Notes: generated by a model from the letters alone, not told the origin. 16,721 nucleotides of DNA from Saprospiraceae bacterium (GCA_004297645.1 SCUG01000377.1:1-16721); one strand, 5' to 3'. Counted from the first letter of the stretch, positions 1 through 7,826 are shown. Numbers and translations: made by a program.

Positions 1-1056
1 TTGCACGACGACATGGTGGCACTCGGCCTCAAACCCTTCCCGCTCCCGATGGGCGTTCGCACGGGCCAAACCACCGCCGAATCGCCCTACGTGCTCGACC
101 GGTTCGACGGCTTCCCCGATGCGGCGGAAATGAAGGCGGACGCCCATGTGGCCGGTGTCCGGGAAGCGCTGAAGCACCCCAACGTAACTTTGCAGACCAA
201 CTGCCTCGTAGAAAAATTGGAGACCAACGCCTCCGGCAACGAGGTGAAAAAGGTAATCGCTACCTCCAACGGCGAGCGGGTGGAATACTCCGCCGGTATC
301 GTCGTGGTGAGCTGCGGCGCCATCAACTCGGCGGCCCTGCTGCTGCGCTCCGCAAACGGCAAACACCCGAACGGCCTGGCCAATGCTTCCGGCGTGGTTG
401 GGCGGCACTACATGGCGCACAACAACTCCGCCATGGTCGCCCTCTCCATCCAACCCAACCCGACGAAGTTCGGAAAGACGCTGGCGGTCAACGATTTTTA
501 CTTCGGCGACGAGGATTTCAAATTCCCGATGGGGCATATCCAGATGCTCGGCAAATCCGACCCCCTCATGTTCCGGGAAGACGCCCCCGGCTTTGCCCCC
601 GGCTTCACCCTGGAATACATGGCCGGCCATGCCCTCGATTTCTGGATGACCTCCGAAGACCTGCCCGACCCCGAAAACAGGGTCACGCTGACACCCTCCG
701 GCGGCATCTGCCTGCACTACCGGGAGAACAACCTCGAAGGCCACCAACGCCTGCAAAAGAAACTGAAATGGATACTCGAACACGCTGGCTGCGAGCAGCA
801 CTTTTTCCCCAACCATATTTATTTAGGTAAAAAAATCCCGCTGGCCGGAACGGCCCACCAATGCGGCACCGTCCGCTTCGGCAACGACCCGAAAAGCTCG
901 GCGCTCGATGCCTGGTGCCGCTCGCACGAGGTGAAAAACCTCTTCGTCGTGGACGGCAGTTTTTTCCCCTCCAGTTCCGCCGTCAACCCGGGGCTGACCA
1001 TCATGGCGATGGCGCTGCGGGTGGGGGAATACTTGGGTAAAGAAGAACTGGTTTAA
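1..1056 (+). CDS. GMC-family oxidoreductase, C-terminal part (5' truncated by window edge)
   Basis: The reading frame is open from the first base, so the gene starts upstream; the first codon here (TTG) is internal. GMC oxidoreductases use FAD to oxidise alcohols or sugars. Members usually have 500-600 residues, so the N-terminal FAD-binding Rossmann region (GxGxxG) is probably outside the window. What is visible is the substrate-binding half and the GMC C-terminal domain: the AHQCGTVRFG block with the likely catalytic His at residue 286 of this fragment, then NLFVVDGSFFPSSSAVNPGLT with the partner Asn at 329. These are the His/Asn positions that flank the flavin ring in this family. The next gene is a glucose-dehydrogenase-like SDR 200 nt downstream, so a sugar substrate is plausible, but the sequence does not show which one. 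No haem or membrane partner subunit is visible. Confidence 0.9.
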   Translation: MHDDMVALGLKPFPLPMGVRTGQTTAESPYVLDRFDGFPDAAEMKADAHVAGVREALKHPNVTLQTNCLVEKLETNASGNEVKKVIATSNGERVEYSAGIVVVSCGAINSAALLLRSANGKHPNGLANASGVVGRHYMAHNNSAMVALSIQPNPTKFGKTLAVNDFYFGDEDFKFPMGHIQMLGKSDPLMFREDAPGFAPGFTLEYMAGHALDFWMTSEDLPDPENRVTLTPSGGICLHYRENNLEGHQRLQKKLKWILEHAGCEQHFFPNHIYLGKKIPLAGTAHQCGTVRFGNDPKSSALDAWCRSHEVKNLFVVDGSFFPSSSAVNPGLTIMAMALRVGEYLGKEELV

Positions 1057-1098
1057 CCCTACTGTGGCACAGACAAACACAAACAAATGACTTTTTTA

Positions 1099-1182
1099 AA
1101 CACAATAGGCACATAGTCCACATAGCTTTCCCGCCTCTGGCAGAAGCCTGTGAAACTATGTGAACTATGTGCCTATTGTGTT
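1099..1182. repeat. 27-bp inverted repeat between GMC and SDR genes
   Basis: The left arm at 1099-1125 and the right arm at 1156-1182 are complementary over 27 positions with one mismatch (C versus T, still a G-U pair in RNA). The 30-nt loop lies at 1126-1155. Each arm contains a sub-repeat of ACATAG. The element fills much of the 200-nt gap between the GMC and SDR genes. It may be a dispersed intergenic palindrome or act as a bidirectional terminator, though no clear U-tract follows it. Confidence 0.85.
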
Positions 1183-1256
1183 AAAAATGGGTATTTAAGA
1201 CGCTTCAAAGTGTCGTCTGTTTTTTTATAAAAAGCCTTTTTACCAAAACTAAACTC

Positions 1257-2078
1257 ATGTATCAAAATCCAAATCATCGCTTGCTCAACCAGACCTGCAT
1301 CGTCACCGGCGCCAGTTCCGGCATCGGCAAACACGTAGCCCTCGCCATGGGGAGAGACTGCGCCAACGTGGTCGTCAATTACATCTCCGACCCCGTAACC
1401 GCCGAGGAAGTGGCGCACGAAATCGAGGTTTCCGACGACATAGCAAAAGCCATGACCTTCAAAGCCGACGTGAGCAAGGAAGACCAGGTGCAGGCCATGT
1501 TCAAAGCAGCCGTCGAGCGCTTCGGCACGGTGGACATCCTCGTGGCCAATGCCGGGCTGCAACGCGACGCCCCCCTCCACGAAATGACCCTCGCCCAATG
1601 GCAAACCGTCATTGACGTGAACCTCACCGGGCAGTTCCTTTGCGCACGGGAAGCCCTCCGGGAGTTCATCCGCCGGGGCAAGCGGCCTGACGTGAGTTGC
1701 GCCTTAGGCAAAATCATACACATGAGTTCCGTCCACGAGGTCATCCCCTGGGCGGGGCACGCCAACTACGCCGCCTCCAAAGGCGCCATTGTGATGCTCA
1801 TGCAGTCCATCGCTCAGGAGTACGCCCCCATCGGAGTGCGGGCCAACAGCATCGCCCCCGGGGCCATCCAAACCCCCATCAACCGGGATGCCTGGGCTAC
1901 GCCGGAAGCACTGGAACACCTGCTCAAACTCATCCCCTACAATCGCATCGGGCAGCCCTCCGACATCGGCGCCGCCGCCGTTTGGCTGGCCACCGACGAG
2001 TCGGACTACATCAACGGCACCACGCTTTTCGTGGACGGCGCCATGACCTGCTATCCGGGCTTCTCTACCAATGGGTAG
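1257..2078 (+). CDS. SDR-family oxidoreductase, glucose 1-dehydrogenase-like
   Basis: A classical short-chain dehydrogenase of 273 residues. The cofactor motif TGASSGIG starts at residue 17, the NAG motif is at 98-100, the catalytic Ser is 158 (in MSSVHE), and the YxxxK pair is Tyr171/Lys175. The Ser-Tyr spacing of 13 matches Bacillus glucose 1-dehydrogenase. Other blocks also recall that enzyme: SSVHE followed by PW, PGAIQTPIN, and MTCYPGF near the C-terminus. The likely reaction is beta-D-glucose + NAD(P)+ to gluconolactone in the cytoplasm; the exact substrate is inferred. Compared with the Bacillus enzyme there is a short insertion around residues 141-152 (RRGKRPDVSCAL). The next gene encodes a glucosidase that could supply glucose. 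The start is the first in-frame ATG after an AT-rich leader. Confidence 0.88.
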   Translation: MYQNPNHRLLNQTCIVTGASSGIGKHVALAMGRDCANVVVNYISDPVTAEEVAHEIEVSDDIAKAMTFKADVSKEDQVQAMFKAAVERFGTVDILVANAGLQRDAPLHEMTLAQWQTVIDVNLTGQFLCAREALREFIRRGKRPDVSCALGKIIHMSSVHEVIPWAGHANYAASKGAIVMLMQSIAQEYAPIGVRANSIAPGAIQTPINRDAWATPEALEHLLKLIPYNRIGQPSDIGAAAVWLATDESDYINGTTLFVDGAMTCYPGFSTNG

Positions 2079-2084
2079 GGGCGT

Positions 2085-2187
2085 TGGAGAGGCGACACCT
2101 TTTCAAATGGAGAGGTGACACCTTTTCAAATGGAGAGGTGACACCTTTTAAAAAGGTGTCACCTCTGAGCCTAAAGGTGTCACCTCT
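2085..2187. repeat. Composite array of the GGTGACACC palindrome family
   Basis: Two direct copies of a 23-nt unit at 2085-2107 and 2108-2130 (TGGAGAGGYGACACC then TTTTCAAA) are followed by a third left arm that joins a right arm. Together these last two form a perfect palindrome at 2134-2166: a 16-nt arm, one central A, and a 16-nt complement. A further solitary right arm ends at 2187. There are thus three left arms and two right arms between the SDR stop and the glucosidase start (2211). The first left arm carries one substitution (GGCGACACC). Confidence 0.95.
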
Positions 2188-2210
2188 GAAACCTTTTAAA
2201 ATAAAAAAAA

Positions 2211-4877
2211 ATGACCAACCTGAAATCATCAGCCGAACACCAGCGCCTGTCCGAAAATTACGAAGGCAAAAAAAACTGGCTCCATTGGGGGCCTTACCTC
2301 AGCGAGCGCCAATGGGGCACCGTGCGGGAGGATTACAGCGAGCACGGCACAGCCTGGGATTACTTCCCGCACGACCATGCCCGCAGCCGCACCTACCGCT
2401 GGGGCGAAGACGGCATCGCCGGCATCTGCGACGAAATGTGCCGGGTCTGCTTTTCCGTGGCGCTCTGGAACGGCAACGACCCGATTCTGAAAGAGCGCCT
2501 CTTCGGCCTGACCGGCCCCGAAGGCAACCACGGCGAGGACGTGAAGGAGCTGTATTTCTACCTCGACAACACGCCGTCGCACTCGTACATGAAGCACCTG
2601 TACAAGTACCCGCAGGCGGCTTTTCCCTACCAGGATTTGGTGGAGACCAATGGCCGCCGCTCGAAGGAGGAGCCGGAGTACGAACTGCTCGACACGGGCG
2701 TGTTCGGGGGCAACCGCTACTTCGATGTGTTCACCGAATACGCCAAGGCGGGCGAGGAGGATATTTTGATAAAAATAACGGCGCACAACCGGGGGGAAGA
2801 AACGGCCCCGCTCACCCTGCTGCCCACCCTTTGGCTGCGCAACTTGTGGAGCTTCGGCCTGCTGGAGGAAAAGCCGGAAATCCAGCTCGAAAAGCCGGGC
2901 AAGGGCTACGGCAGCGTGCGCATTGACCACCGGGAAGCCGGCGAATATTTCCTTTATTTTGAAACGCCGGAACGGACGCTTTTCACCGAAAACGAAACCA
3001 ACATGGAGCGGCTGTTCGGCACGTCAAATGCCTCGCCCTTTGTCAAGGACAGCATCAACGACGCGGTGGTGAGCGGCGATTTTTCTTTGCTGGAAAACAA
3101 AACGAGGGGCACCAAATTTTCGCCGCTGTACCGCGCCGAAATCGCCGGGGGCGAAAAGGTGGAAATCCGCCTCCGCCTTTGCAAAGCCGCAAAAAAGGCC
3201 AACCCGCTGACGACGGATTTTGACAAAACCTTCGCCGCCCGTTTGGCGGAAGCCGATGAGTTTTACAACTCCTTTTCCCCAAAGGATGCCGATGCCGATT
3301 TAAAAAACATCCAGCGCCAGGCATTTGCCGGGATGCTTTGGAGCAAGCAATATTTCAACATTGACATCCCCCGCTGGCTGAACGGCGACCCCGGCCAGCC
3401 GCCGCCGCCCGAAGCCCGCAAGAACGGCCGCAACCGGCACTGGATGACCCTCAACAACGAGGACATCATCTCCATGCCCGACAAGTGGGAGTACCCCTGG
3501 TACGCCGCCTGGGACCTCGCCTTCCACTGCGTACCGCTGGCCATGCTCGATCCTGATTTTGCCAAAAACCAACTCCTGCTTTTCCTGCGGGAATGGTACA
3601 TGCGCCCCAACGGGCAACTGCCCGCCTACGAGTGGGCCTTCAGCGACGTGAACCCGCCCGTGCATGCCTGGGCCTGCATGGAAGTTTACCGCATGGAAAA
3701 GAAGCGGTCGGGCAAGGGCGACATCCGTTTTTTAAAAAAGGCATTTCAAAAACTGCTCATCAACTTCACCTGGTGGGTCAACCGCAAAGACCACAACGAC
3801 AACAACGTTTTCGAGGGCGGCTTCCTCGGTCTGGACAACATCGGCGTCTTCGACCGCAGCGCCCTCCCGATAGCTATCGGGACCGGCGGCGGCCAACTGG
3901 AACAGGCCGACGGCACGAGCTGGATGGCCATGTACTGCCTCAACATGCTCGACATGGCGCTGGAAATTGCCCAGGAGGACGATACTTTTGAACAAGTCGC
4001 CACCAAGTTTTTTGAGCATTTCGTCTATATCGCTGAGAGCCTCAACCGCATCGGCGAAGACTGGACGGGCGCCTGGGACGAGGAGGAGGGCTTTTTTTAC
4101 GACATCCTCGCCATGCCCGGCGGGCGCCACATTCCCATGAAAGTGCGCTCGCTGGTGGGCCTGACGACCCTCTTCGCCACGCTGGTACTCGACCACGAGC
4201 GGCTGCAAAAAGTGCCGGAGTTCCTGCGCCGGCTGGAGTGGTTTCGCCATTACCGGCAGGAAAACAAGTTCTACGTGGTCATCGAAAAATTGGAGAAGGG
4301 GGAGAACATCCTGCTTTCCGTCCTGCCCCGCCCACGGCTGGAAAAGATGCTGGAAGCCTTGCTCAACGAGCAGGAATTCCTCTCGCCCGGCGGCATCCGG
4401 GCCTTGTCCAAAAAGCATGAAACGCCCTACTCCGTCCAGATTGACGGTGAAACCTTCGGCCTGAAATACGAGCCTGCCGAGTCCTCCACCGGCCTGTTCG
4501 GCGGCAACTCCAACTGGCGCGGCCCCGTCTGGATGCCGATGAACTACCTCGTCATCCAGGCGCTGCGGCAGTTTCACCAATACTTCGGCGACGGACTGGA
4601 AGTGGCCTGCCCGGCTGGCAGCGACCGCTTGCGCAACTTAGCCGGCGTGGCCGACGACCTGTCGAACCGCTTGGTGGCGCTGTTCAGGGCCGGTGCAGAC
4701 GGGCGCCGCCTGGTGCACGGCGACGCTTCGGTTTTTCAAAATGACCCGCATTTCAAAGACTTGATTTTGTTCTACGAATATTTCCACGGCGACAATGGCC
4801 GGGGCGTGGGTGCTTCGCACCAAACGGGCTGGACGGGCGTCGTGGCAGAGTTGATTGATTGCGCCTGCTGGAAGTAA
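2211..4877 (+). CDS. GH63 / MGH1-like glycoside hydrolase (glucosidase)
   Basis: A protein of 888 residues, about the usual length for bacterial proteins annotated as glucosidase or MGH1-like glycoside hydrolase in the GH63 group. The N-terminal region (1-400, starting with LSERQWGTVREDYSEHG) is the family's beta-rich part. The (alpha/alpha)6 barrel follows, with PWYAAWDLAFH at about 429-439 (Asp435, the likely catalytic acid), LEQADGTSWMAMYCLNML at about 563-580, WRGPVWMPMNY at 769-779, and FYEYFHGDNGRG, where Glu856 is the candidate base. Family members hydrolyse alpha-glucosyl or alpha-mannosyl linkages, including glucosyl- or mannosylglycerate; the substrate here is unknown. No signal peptide is seen, so it is probably cytoplasmic. 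The sequence LPIAIGTG (552-559) is encoded by an 18-bp palindrome that looks like an insertion. A debranching enzyme gene follows after 66 nt. Confidence 0.88.
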   Translation: MTNLKSSAEHQRLSENYEGKKNWLHWGPYLSERQWGTVREDYSEHGTAWDYFPHDHARSRTYRWGEDGIAGICDEMCRVCFSVALWNGNDPILKERLFGLTGPEGNHGEDVKELYFYLDNTPSHSYMKHLYKYPQAAFPYQDLVETNGRRSKEEPEYELLDTGVFGGNRYFDVFTEYAKAGEEDILIKITAHNRGEETAPLTLLPTLWLRNLWSFGLLEEKPEIQLEKPGKGYGSVRIDHREAGEYFLYFETPERTLFTENETNMERLFGTSNASPFVKDSINDAVVSGDFSLLENKTRGTKFSPLYRAEIAGGEKVEIRLRLCKAAKKANPLTTDFDKTFAARLAEADEFYNSFSPKDADADLKNIQRQAFAGMLWSKQYFNIDIPRWLNGDPGQPPPPEARKNGRNRHWMTLNNEDIISMPDKWEYPWYAAWDLAFHCVPLAMLDPDFAKNQLLLFLREWYMRPNGQLPAYEWAFSDVNPPVHAWACMEVYRMEKKRSGKGDIRFLKKAFQKLLINFTWWVNRKDHNDNNVFEGGFLGLDNIGVFDRSALPIAIGTGGGQLEQADGTSWMAMYCLNMLDMALEIAQEDDTFEQVATKFFEHFVYIAESLNRIGEDWTGAWDEEEGFFYDILAMPGGRHIPMKVRSLVGLTTLFATLVLDHERLQKVPEFLRRLEWFRHYRQENKFYVVIEKLEKGENILLSVLPRPRLEKMLEALLNEQEFLSPGGIRALSKKHETPYSVQIDGETFGLKYEPAESSTGLFGGNSNWRGPVWMPMNYLVIQALRQFHQYFGDGLEVACPAGSDRLRNLAGVADDLSNRLVALFRAGADGRRLVHGDASVFQNDPHFKDLILFYEYFHGDNGRGVGASHQTGWTGVVAELIDCACWK
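3865..3882. repeat. 18-bp perfect palindrome inside the glucosidase gene
   Basis: TCCCGATAGCTATCGGGA is a perfect palindrome and is identical to the copy at 6824-6841 in the next gene. Here it is read in the frame CTC-CCG-ATA-GCT-ATC-GGG-ACC, giving LPIAIGT (residues 552-558). It sits just before the conserved GG.LEQADGTSWM block, in a position where relatives, as I recall them, have a shorter linker. Confidence 0.9.
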
Positions 4878-4883
4878 ACGGTT

Positions 4884-4917
4884 AGAGGTGACACCTTTTT
4901 AAAAAGGTGTCACCTCT
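4884..4917. repeat. GGTGACACC-family palindrome (34 bp, perfect)
   Basis: The 17-nt arm AGAGGTGACACCTTTTT is followed directly by its exact complement. It begins 6 nt after the glucosidase stop codon and ends 26 nt before the start of the debranching enzyme. In RNA it would form a very stable hairpin, but the run of U lies in the stem and not after it, so it is not a standard intrinsic terminator. Confidence 0.95.
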
Positions 4918-4943
4918 TGAGCCGCTAAGAAAAATTTTCGACC

Positions 4944-6935
4944 ATGCTAACTTTTCAAAATCCCTCTTTCGAGGAAACGACATCCAAAGAATGGCTCGTC
5001 ACCAACGGCATCGGCGGCTATGCTTCCGGCACGCTTTCGGGGGCCAACACCCGCCGCTACCACGGGCTGCTGGTGGCATCGCTCAATCCGCCCACACAGC
5101 GGCAGGTGCTGGTGGTGAACATGGAGGAATGCCTGACCATCCACCGCGACACCTGCGTCGGGTTTTCCTCCAACCAATTCCCCGGCATCGTGCATCCGAG
5201 GGGGTACCAGTACCTGCAGAGTTTCGAGCGCACACCCTTGCCCCGCATGGTTTCCGATGTGGGCGGCAGCCAGGTAGCCAAGACGGTTTTCATGGTGCAC
5301 GGCTCCAACACTACCGTGATGGCCTACGAAAACGTGGGGCAATCGGCCTTTCAACTTTCGCTCACCCCGTTTTTTTCCGACCGGGACTACCACAGCCTTT
5401 TGCGTGAAAACGAGCGTTCTGATTTTTATTTTGAAAAGAAAAAAGACGTCCTCAAAATCTTCCCGCACTACGGCGCTGCGCCACTTTACGTCCGGTATTT
5501 CAATGGGGAATTTAAAGAGACCCGCTACTGGTTCAAGAATTTCCAGTACGAAAAAGAGCGCTACCGGGGGCTTGATTTTCAGGAGGACGCCTATTCTATC
5601 GGCAAATTCACCTACACGCTGGGGCCGGGCGAGAAAGCCCACTTAGTGTTCAGCCTCGACGAGGAAATAGTGGCCAACAACCCCGATACGCTGGAAGCAC
5701 AGGAGTTGAAGCGTTTGAAAAAATTGCGCCCTTTGGGCAAAACAGACCCCTTCGTGGCCGACCTGCAAATTGCCGCCGCCCAGTTCGTCGTGTGGCGGGC
5801 CTCCACGGAAAGTTATTCCCTGCTGGCGGGCTACCATTGGTTCACCGATTGGGGGCGCGACACCATGATTGCCATGCGGGGGCTGACCATCGCCACCGGG
5901 CGGCAAAAGGTGAGCCGCTCCATTCTGCAAACATTTTTCAGCAGCCTCAGCGAGGGCATGTTGCCCAACCGCTTCCCCGATTTCGCCGGCGAAAAAGTGG
6001 AGTACAATACCATTGACGCCACGCTTTGGCTCTTCGTGGCGCTGTGGGAATACCACCGGAAATTCGGGGACTGGGCTTTTATCGAAGAAAATTTCGACCA
6101 CCTCACGGACATCATTCAGTGGCACTTGAGGGGCACCCGCTACGGCATCCACGTCACGGAAGAGGGCTTCCTCTATGGCGGCGAAGGCATTGCCCAACTC
6201 ACCTGGATGGACGCACGCATCGGCGACCACGTGGTGACGCCCCGCCACGGCTGCCCGGTCGAAATTCAGGCGCTGTGGTTCAACGCCCTGAAAATTTACG
6301 AGGCATTGGCGAAAGAGGTAGGCACGGCTGGCAAGGAAGACCTGACGGACACTTGCAGGCACACCGCCGGGAGGCTGGCGAAAAATTTCAAAACCCATTT
6401 CTGGAACGAGGCGGGCTACCTGAACGACGTGGTCACGCCCGGCTTCCCGACCGACGAGTCCTTGCGCCCCAACCAAATTTACGCCATCAGCCTGCCGTTT
6501 TCGTTGCTAGAAAAAGAAGAGGAAATGTTGGTGTTTGAAACGGTGAAAAAGCACCTCTACACGCCTTTCGGCCTGCGCACCCTCGACCCGGCGCACCCAG
6601 ATTTCAAGCCTGTTTACGGCGGCAACCAATGGGAACGGGACATGGCCTACCACCAGGGAACGGTGTGGCCCTTCCTGCTGGGCGATTACTTCCTGGCGAT
6701 GCTGAAGCTGAGAAATAACACCCCCGAAACCTGTCAGGAAATCAGGAATTCGCTCGACCAACTACGTGTGCATTTTTACGAAAAAGACTGCATCCACGGC
6801 ATTTCTGAAATCTTCGACGGGCTTCCCGATAGCTATCGGGACTGCGACGGCAGAGGCACGGTGCAACAGGCATGGTCGGTCGGGGCGATGCTGATGGTGT
6901 ACGCGGCGATGGGGGACAGCGGTGACACCTTTTAG
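4944..6935 (+). CDS. Glycogen debranching enzyme, amylo-alpha-1,6-glucosidase type (GH133-like)
   Basis: A protein of 663 residues with the two-part layout of bacterial/archaeal debranching enzymes. The N-terminal domain (about 1-240) carries KEWLVTNGIGGYASGTLSG and RRYHGLLVASLNPP. The amylo-1,6-glucosidase (alpha/alpha)6 domain (about 265-655) carries GYHWFTDWGRDTMIAMRGL (Asp302 and Asp306), NRFPDF..YNTIDATLWLF, TWMDARIGDHVVTPRHG (Asp423), PVEIQALWFNAL (Glu440), NQWERDMAYHQGTVWP and QQAWSVGAMLM. The expected role is hydrolysis of alpha-1,6-linked glucose at glycogen branch stubs in the cytoplasm, paired with the preceding glucosidase. Two oddities stand out. Residues LPDSYRD (627-633) come from the same 18-bp palindrome found in the previous gene. 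The last residues, GDTF, and the TAG stop lie inside an intergenic-type palindrome. Confidence 0.92.
   Translation: MLTFQNPSFEETTSKEWLVTNGIGGYASGTLSGANTRRYHGLLVASLNPPTQRQVLVVNMEECLTIHRDTCVGFSSNQFPGIVHPRGYQYLQSFERTPLPRMVSDVGGSQVAKTVFMVHGSNTTVMAYENVGQSAFQLSLTPFFSDRDYHSLLRENERSDFYFEKKKDVLKIFPHYGAAPLYVRYFNGEFKETRYWFKNFQYEKERYRGLDFQEDAYSIGKFTYTLGPGEKAHLVFSLDEEIVANNPDTLEAQELKRLKKLRPLGKTDPFVADLQIAAAQFVVWRASTESYSLLAGYHWFTDWGRDTMIAMRGLTIATGRQKVSRSILQTFFSSLSEGMLPNRFPDFAGEKVEYNTIDATLWLFVALWEYHRKFGDWAFIEENFDHLTDIIQWHLRGTRYGIHVTEEGFLYGGEGIAQLTWMDARIGDHVVTPRHGCPVEIQALWFNALKIYEALAKEVGTAGKEDLTDTCRHTAGRLAKNFKTHFWNEAGYLNDVVTPGFPTDESLRPNQIYAISLPFSLLEKEEEMLVFETVKKHLYTPFGLRTLDPAHPDFKPVYGGNQWERDMAYHQGTVWPFLLGDYFLAMLKLRNNTPETCQEIRNSLDQLRVHFYEKDCIHGISEIFDGLPDSYRDCDGRGTVQQAWSVGAMLMVYAAMGDSGDTF
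6824..6841. repeat. 18-bp perfect palindrome inside the debranching enzyme gene
   Basis: TCCCGATAGCTATCGGGA, identical to 3865-3882. Here the frame differs: CTT-CCC-GAT-AGC-TAT-CGG-GAC gives LPDSYRD (627-633). It lies between the conserved EIFDG and QQAWSV blocks, where relatives, as I recall them, have a short loop. Confidence 0.9.
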
Positions 6936-6947
6936 AAAGGTGTCACC
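6921..6947. repeat. GGTGACACC-family palindrome overlapping a stop codon
   Basis: The arms GGTGACACCTTT (6921-6932) and AAAGGTGTCACC (6936-6947) are perfect complements around TAG (6933-6935). The central TAG is the stop codon of the debranching enzyme. The flanks differ (AGC on the left, TCT on the right), so this copy is less complete than the others. The channel gene starts 15 nt downstream. Confidence 0.93.
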
Positions 6948-6962
6948 TCTCAATTCAACAAC

Positions 6963-7763
6963 ATGGAAAACCTGATAACGGCATTGCGGAGCAACCTGAA
7001 AATCTACCTCATCGAGGCCTGGGCCTTGGGGATGTTCATGGTGTCGGCCTGTGCTTTTGTCATCCTCGTCGAGCACCCGGATTTGCCCGTCAGGGCGGCC
7101 ATTGCGTCGCCGTTGGCACGGCGGTTTTTGATTGGGCTGGCGATGGGCGGCACGGCCCTGCTGCTCATTTATTCAAAATGGGGCAAACTCAGCGGGGCAC
7201 ACATGAACCCGGCGGTGACGCTGACTTTTTTGAACTTAGACAGGATTAGCAAAGTCAACGCCTTTTGGTACATCGTTTTTCAGTTTCTGGGCGGGGCGCT
7301 GGCGGTATATCTTTTCAAGTGGTTTTTGCCTGGTTTCATTTCCGACCCCTCGGTAAACTATGCCGTCACCGTGCCCGGCACTGCGGGCGAAGGGGTTGCG
7401 CTCGGACTGGAAGCCTTGCTTTCGTTTTTGATTATCCTGACCGTTTTGTTTTCAAGCAATTTTCCAAAAATAGCGCCCTGGACGGGCTGGCTGGTCGCTT
7501 TTTGGCTGACGGTTTTCATCACCTTCGAAGCGCCCTTTTCGGGCATGAGCATCAACCCTGCCCGCACGGTGGCATCGGCCCTGCCGGGCAATATGTGGAC
7601 GGGATTGTGGCTGTATTTTCTGGGGCCAATCGCTGCGATGATGCTGGGCGGCTGGCTGTACCGGCTGTGGTTCCGTTCGCAGCATGGCGGGGATTGCACC
7701 GGGATGAAGTTCCACTTGTCCGGCAAAAAAAACGGGTGCAAGTCTTACGAGGTGCTGGCCTAA
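6963..7763 (+). CDS. MIP/aquaporin-family channel protein
   Basis: A protein of 266 residues with about six hydrophobic helices (roughly 15-37, 58-76, 101-122, 143-165, 170-190 and 211-236) and both signature half-helix motifs: HMNPAVT with Asn82, and SINPARTV with Asn198 and the selectivity-filter Arg201. This identifies an inner-membrane water/solute channel of the MIP family. By a manual count from NPAR, the position of the AqpZ helix-5 His (12 residues before the Asn) is Ile186 here, whereas GlpF has Gly. It is therefore neither a clear water-only nor a clear glycerol channel. The C-terminal tail (SQHGGDCTGMKFH onward) is hydrophilic. It lies 27 nt after the debranching enzyme and probably shares its transcript, which would suit osmolyte or glucan turnover (inference). 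Confidence 0.9.
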   Translation: MENLITALRSNLKIYLIEAWALGMFMVSACAFVILVEHPDLPVRAAIASPLARRFLIGLAMGGTALLLIYSKWGKLSGAHMNPAVTLTFLNLDRISKVNAFWYIVFQFLGGALAVYLFKWFLPGFISDPSVNYAVTVPGTAGEGVALGLEALLSFLIILTVLFSSNFPKIAPWTGWLVAFWLTVFITFEAPFSGMSINPARTVASALPGNMWTGLWLYFLGPIAAMMLGGWLYRLWFRSQHGGDCTGMKFHLSGKKNGCKSYEVLA

Positions 7764-7771
7764 ATTATCCT

Positions 7772-7804
7772 AAATCATGGTGATTTTTAAAATCACCATG
7801 ATTT
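7772..7804. repeat. 33-bp palindrome with 16+1+16 architecture, different sequence
   Basis: The arm AAATCATGGTGATTTT (7772-7787), one central T, and the exact complement at 7789-7804. It has the same arm length, single central base and TTTT/AAAA centre as the GGTGACACC family, but unrelated arm ends. It begins 8 nt after the channel stop codon and ends 22 nt before the next start. Confidence 0.92.
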
Positions 7805-7826
7805 GACAATTTTAAAACCCAATTTT

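Noticed and set aside
1697..2926. Long + strand open frame of 409 codons
   Set aside because: It overlaps the SDR and glucosidase genes in another frame, runs through the palindrome array, and its product is Arg/His/Pro-rich low complexity typical of a shadow frame in GC-rich DNA.
4884..4917. Standard intrinsic terminator after the glucosidase gene
   Set aside because: The hairpin is strong, but the T-run is inside the stem and no U-tract follows; a terminator role is possible but not shown.
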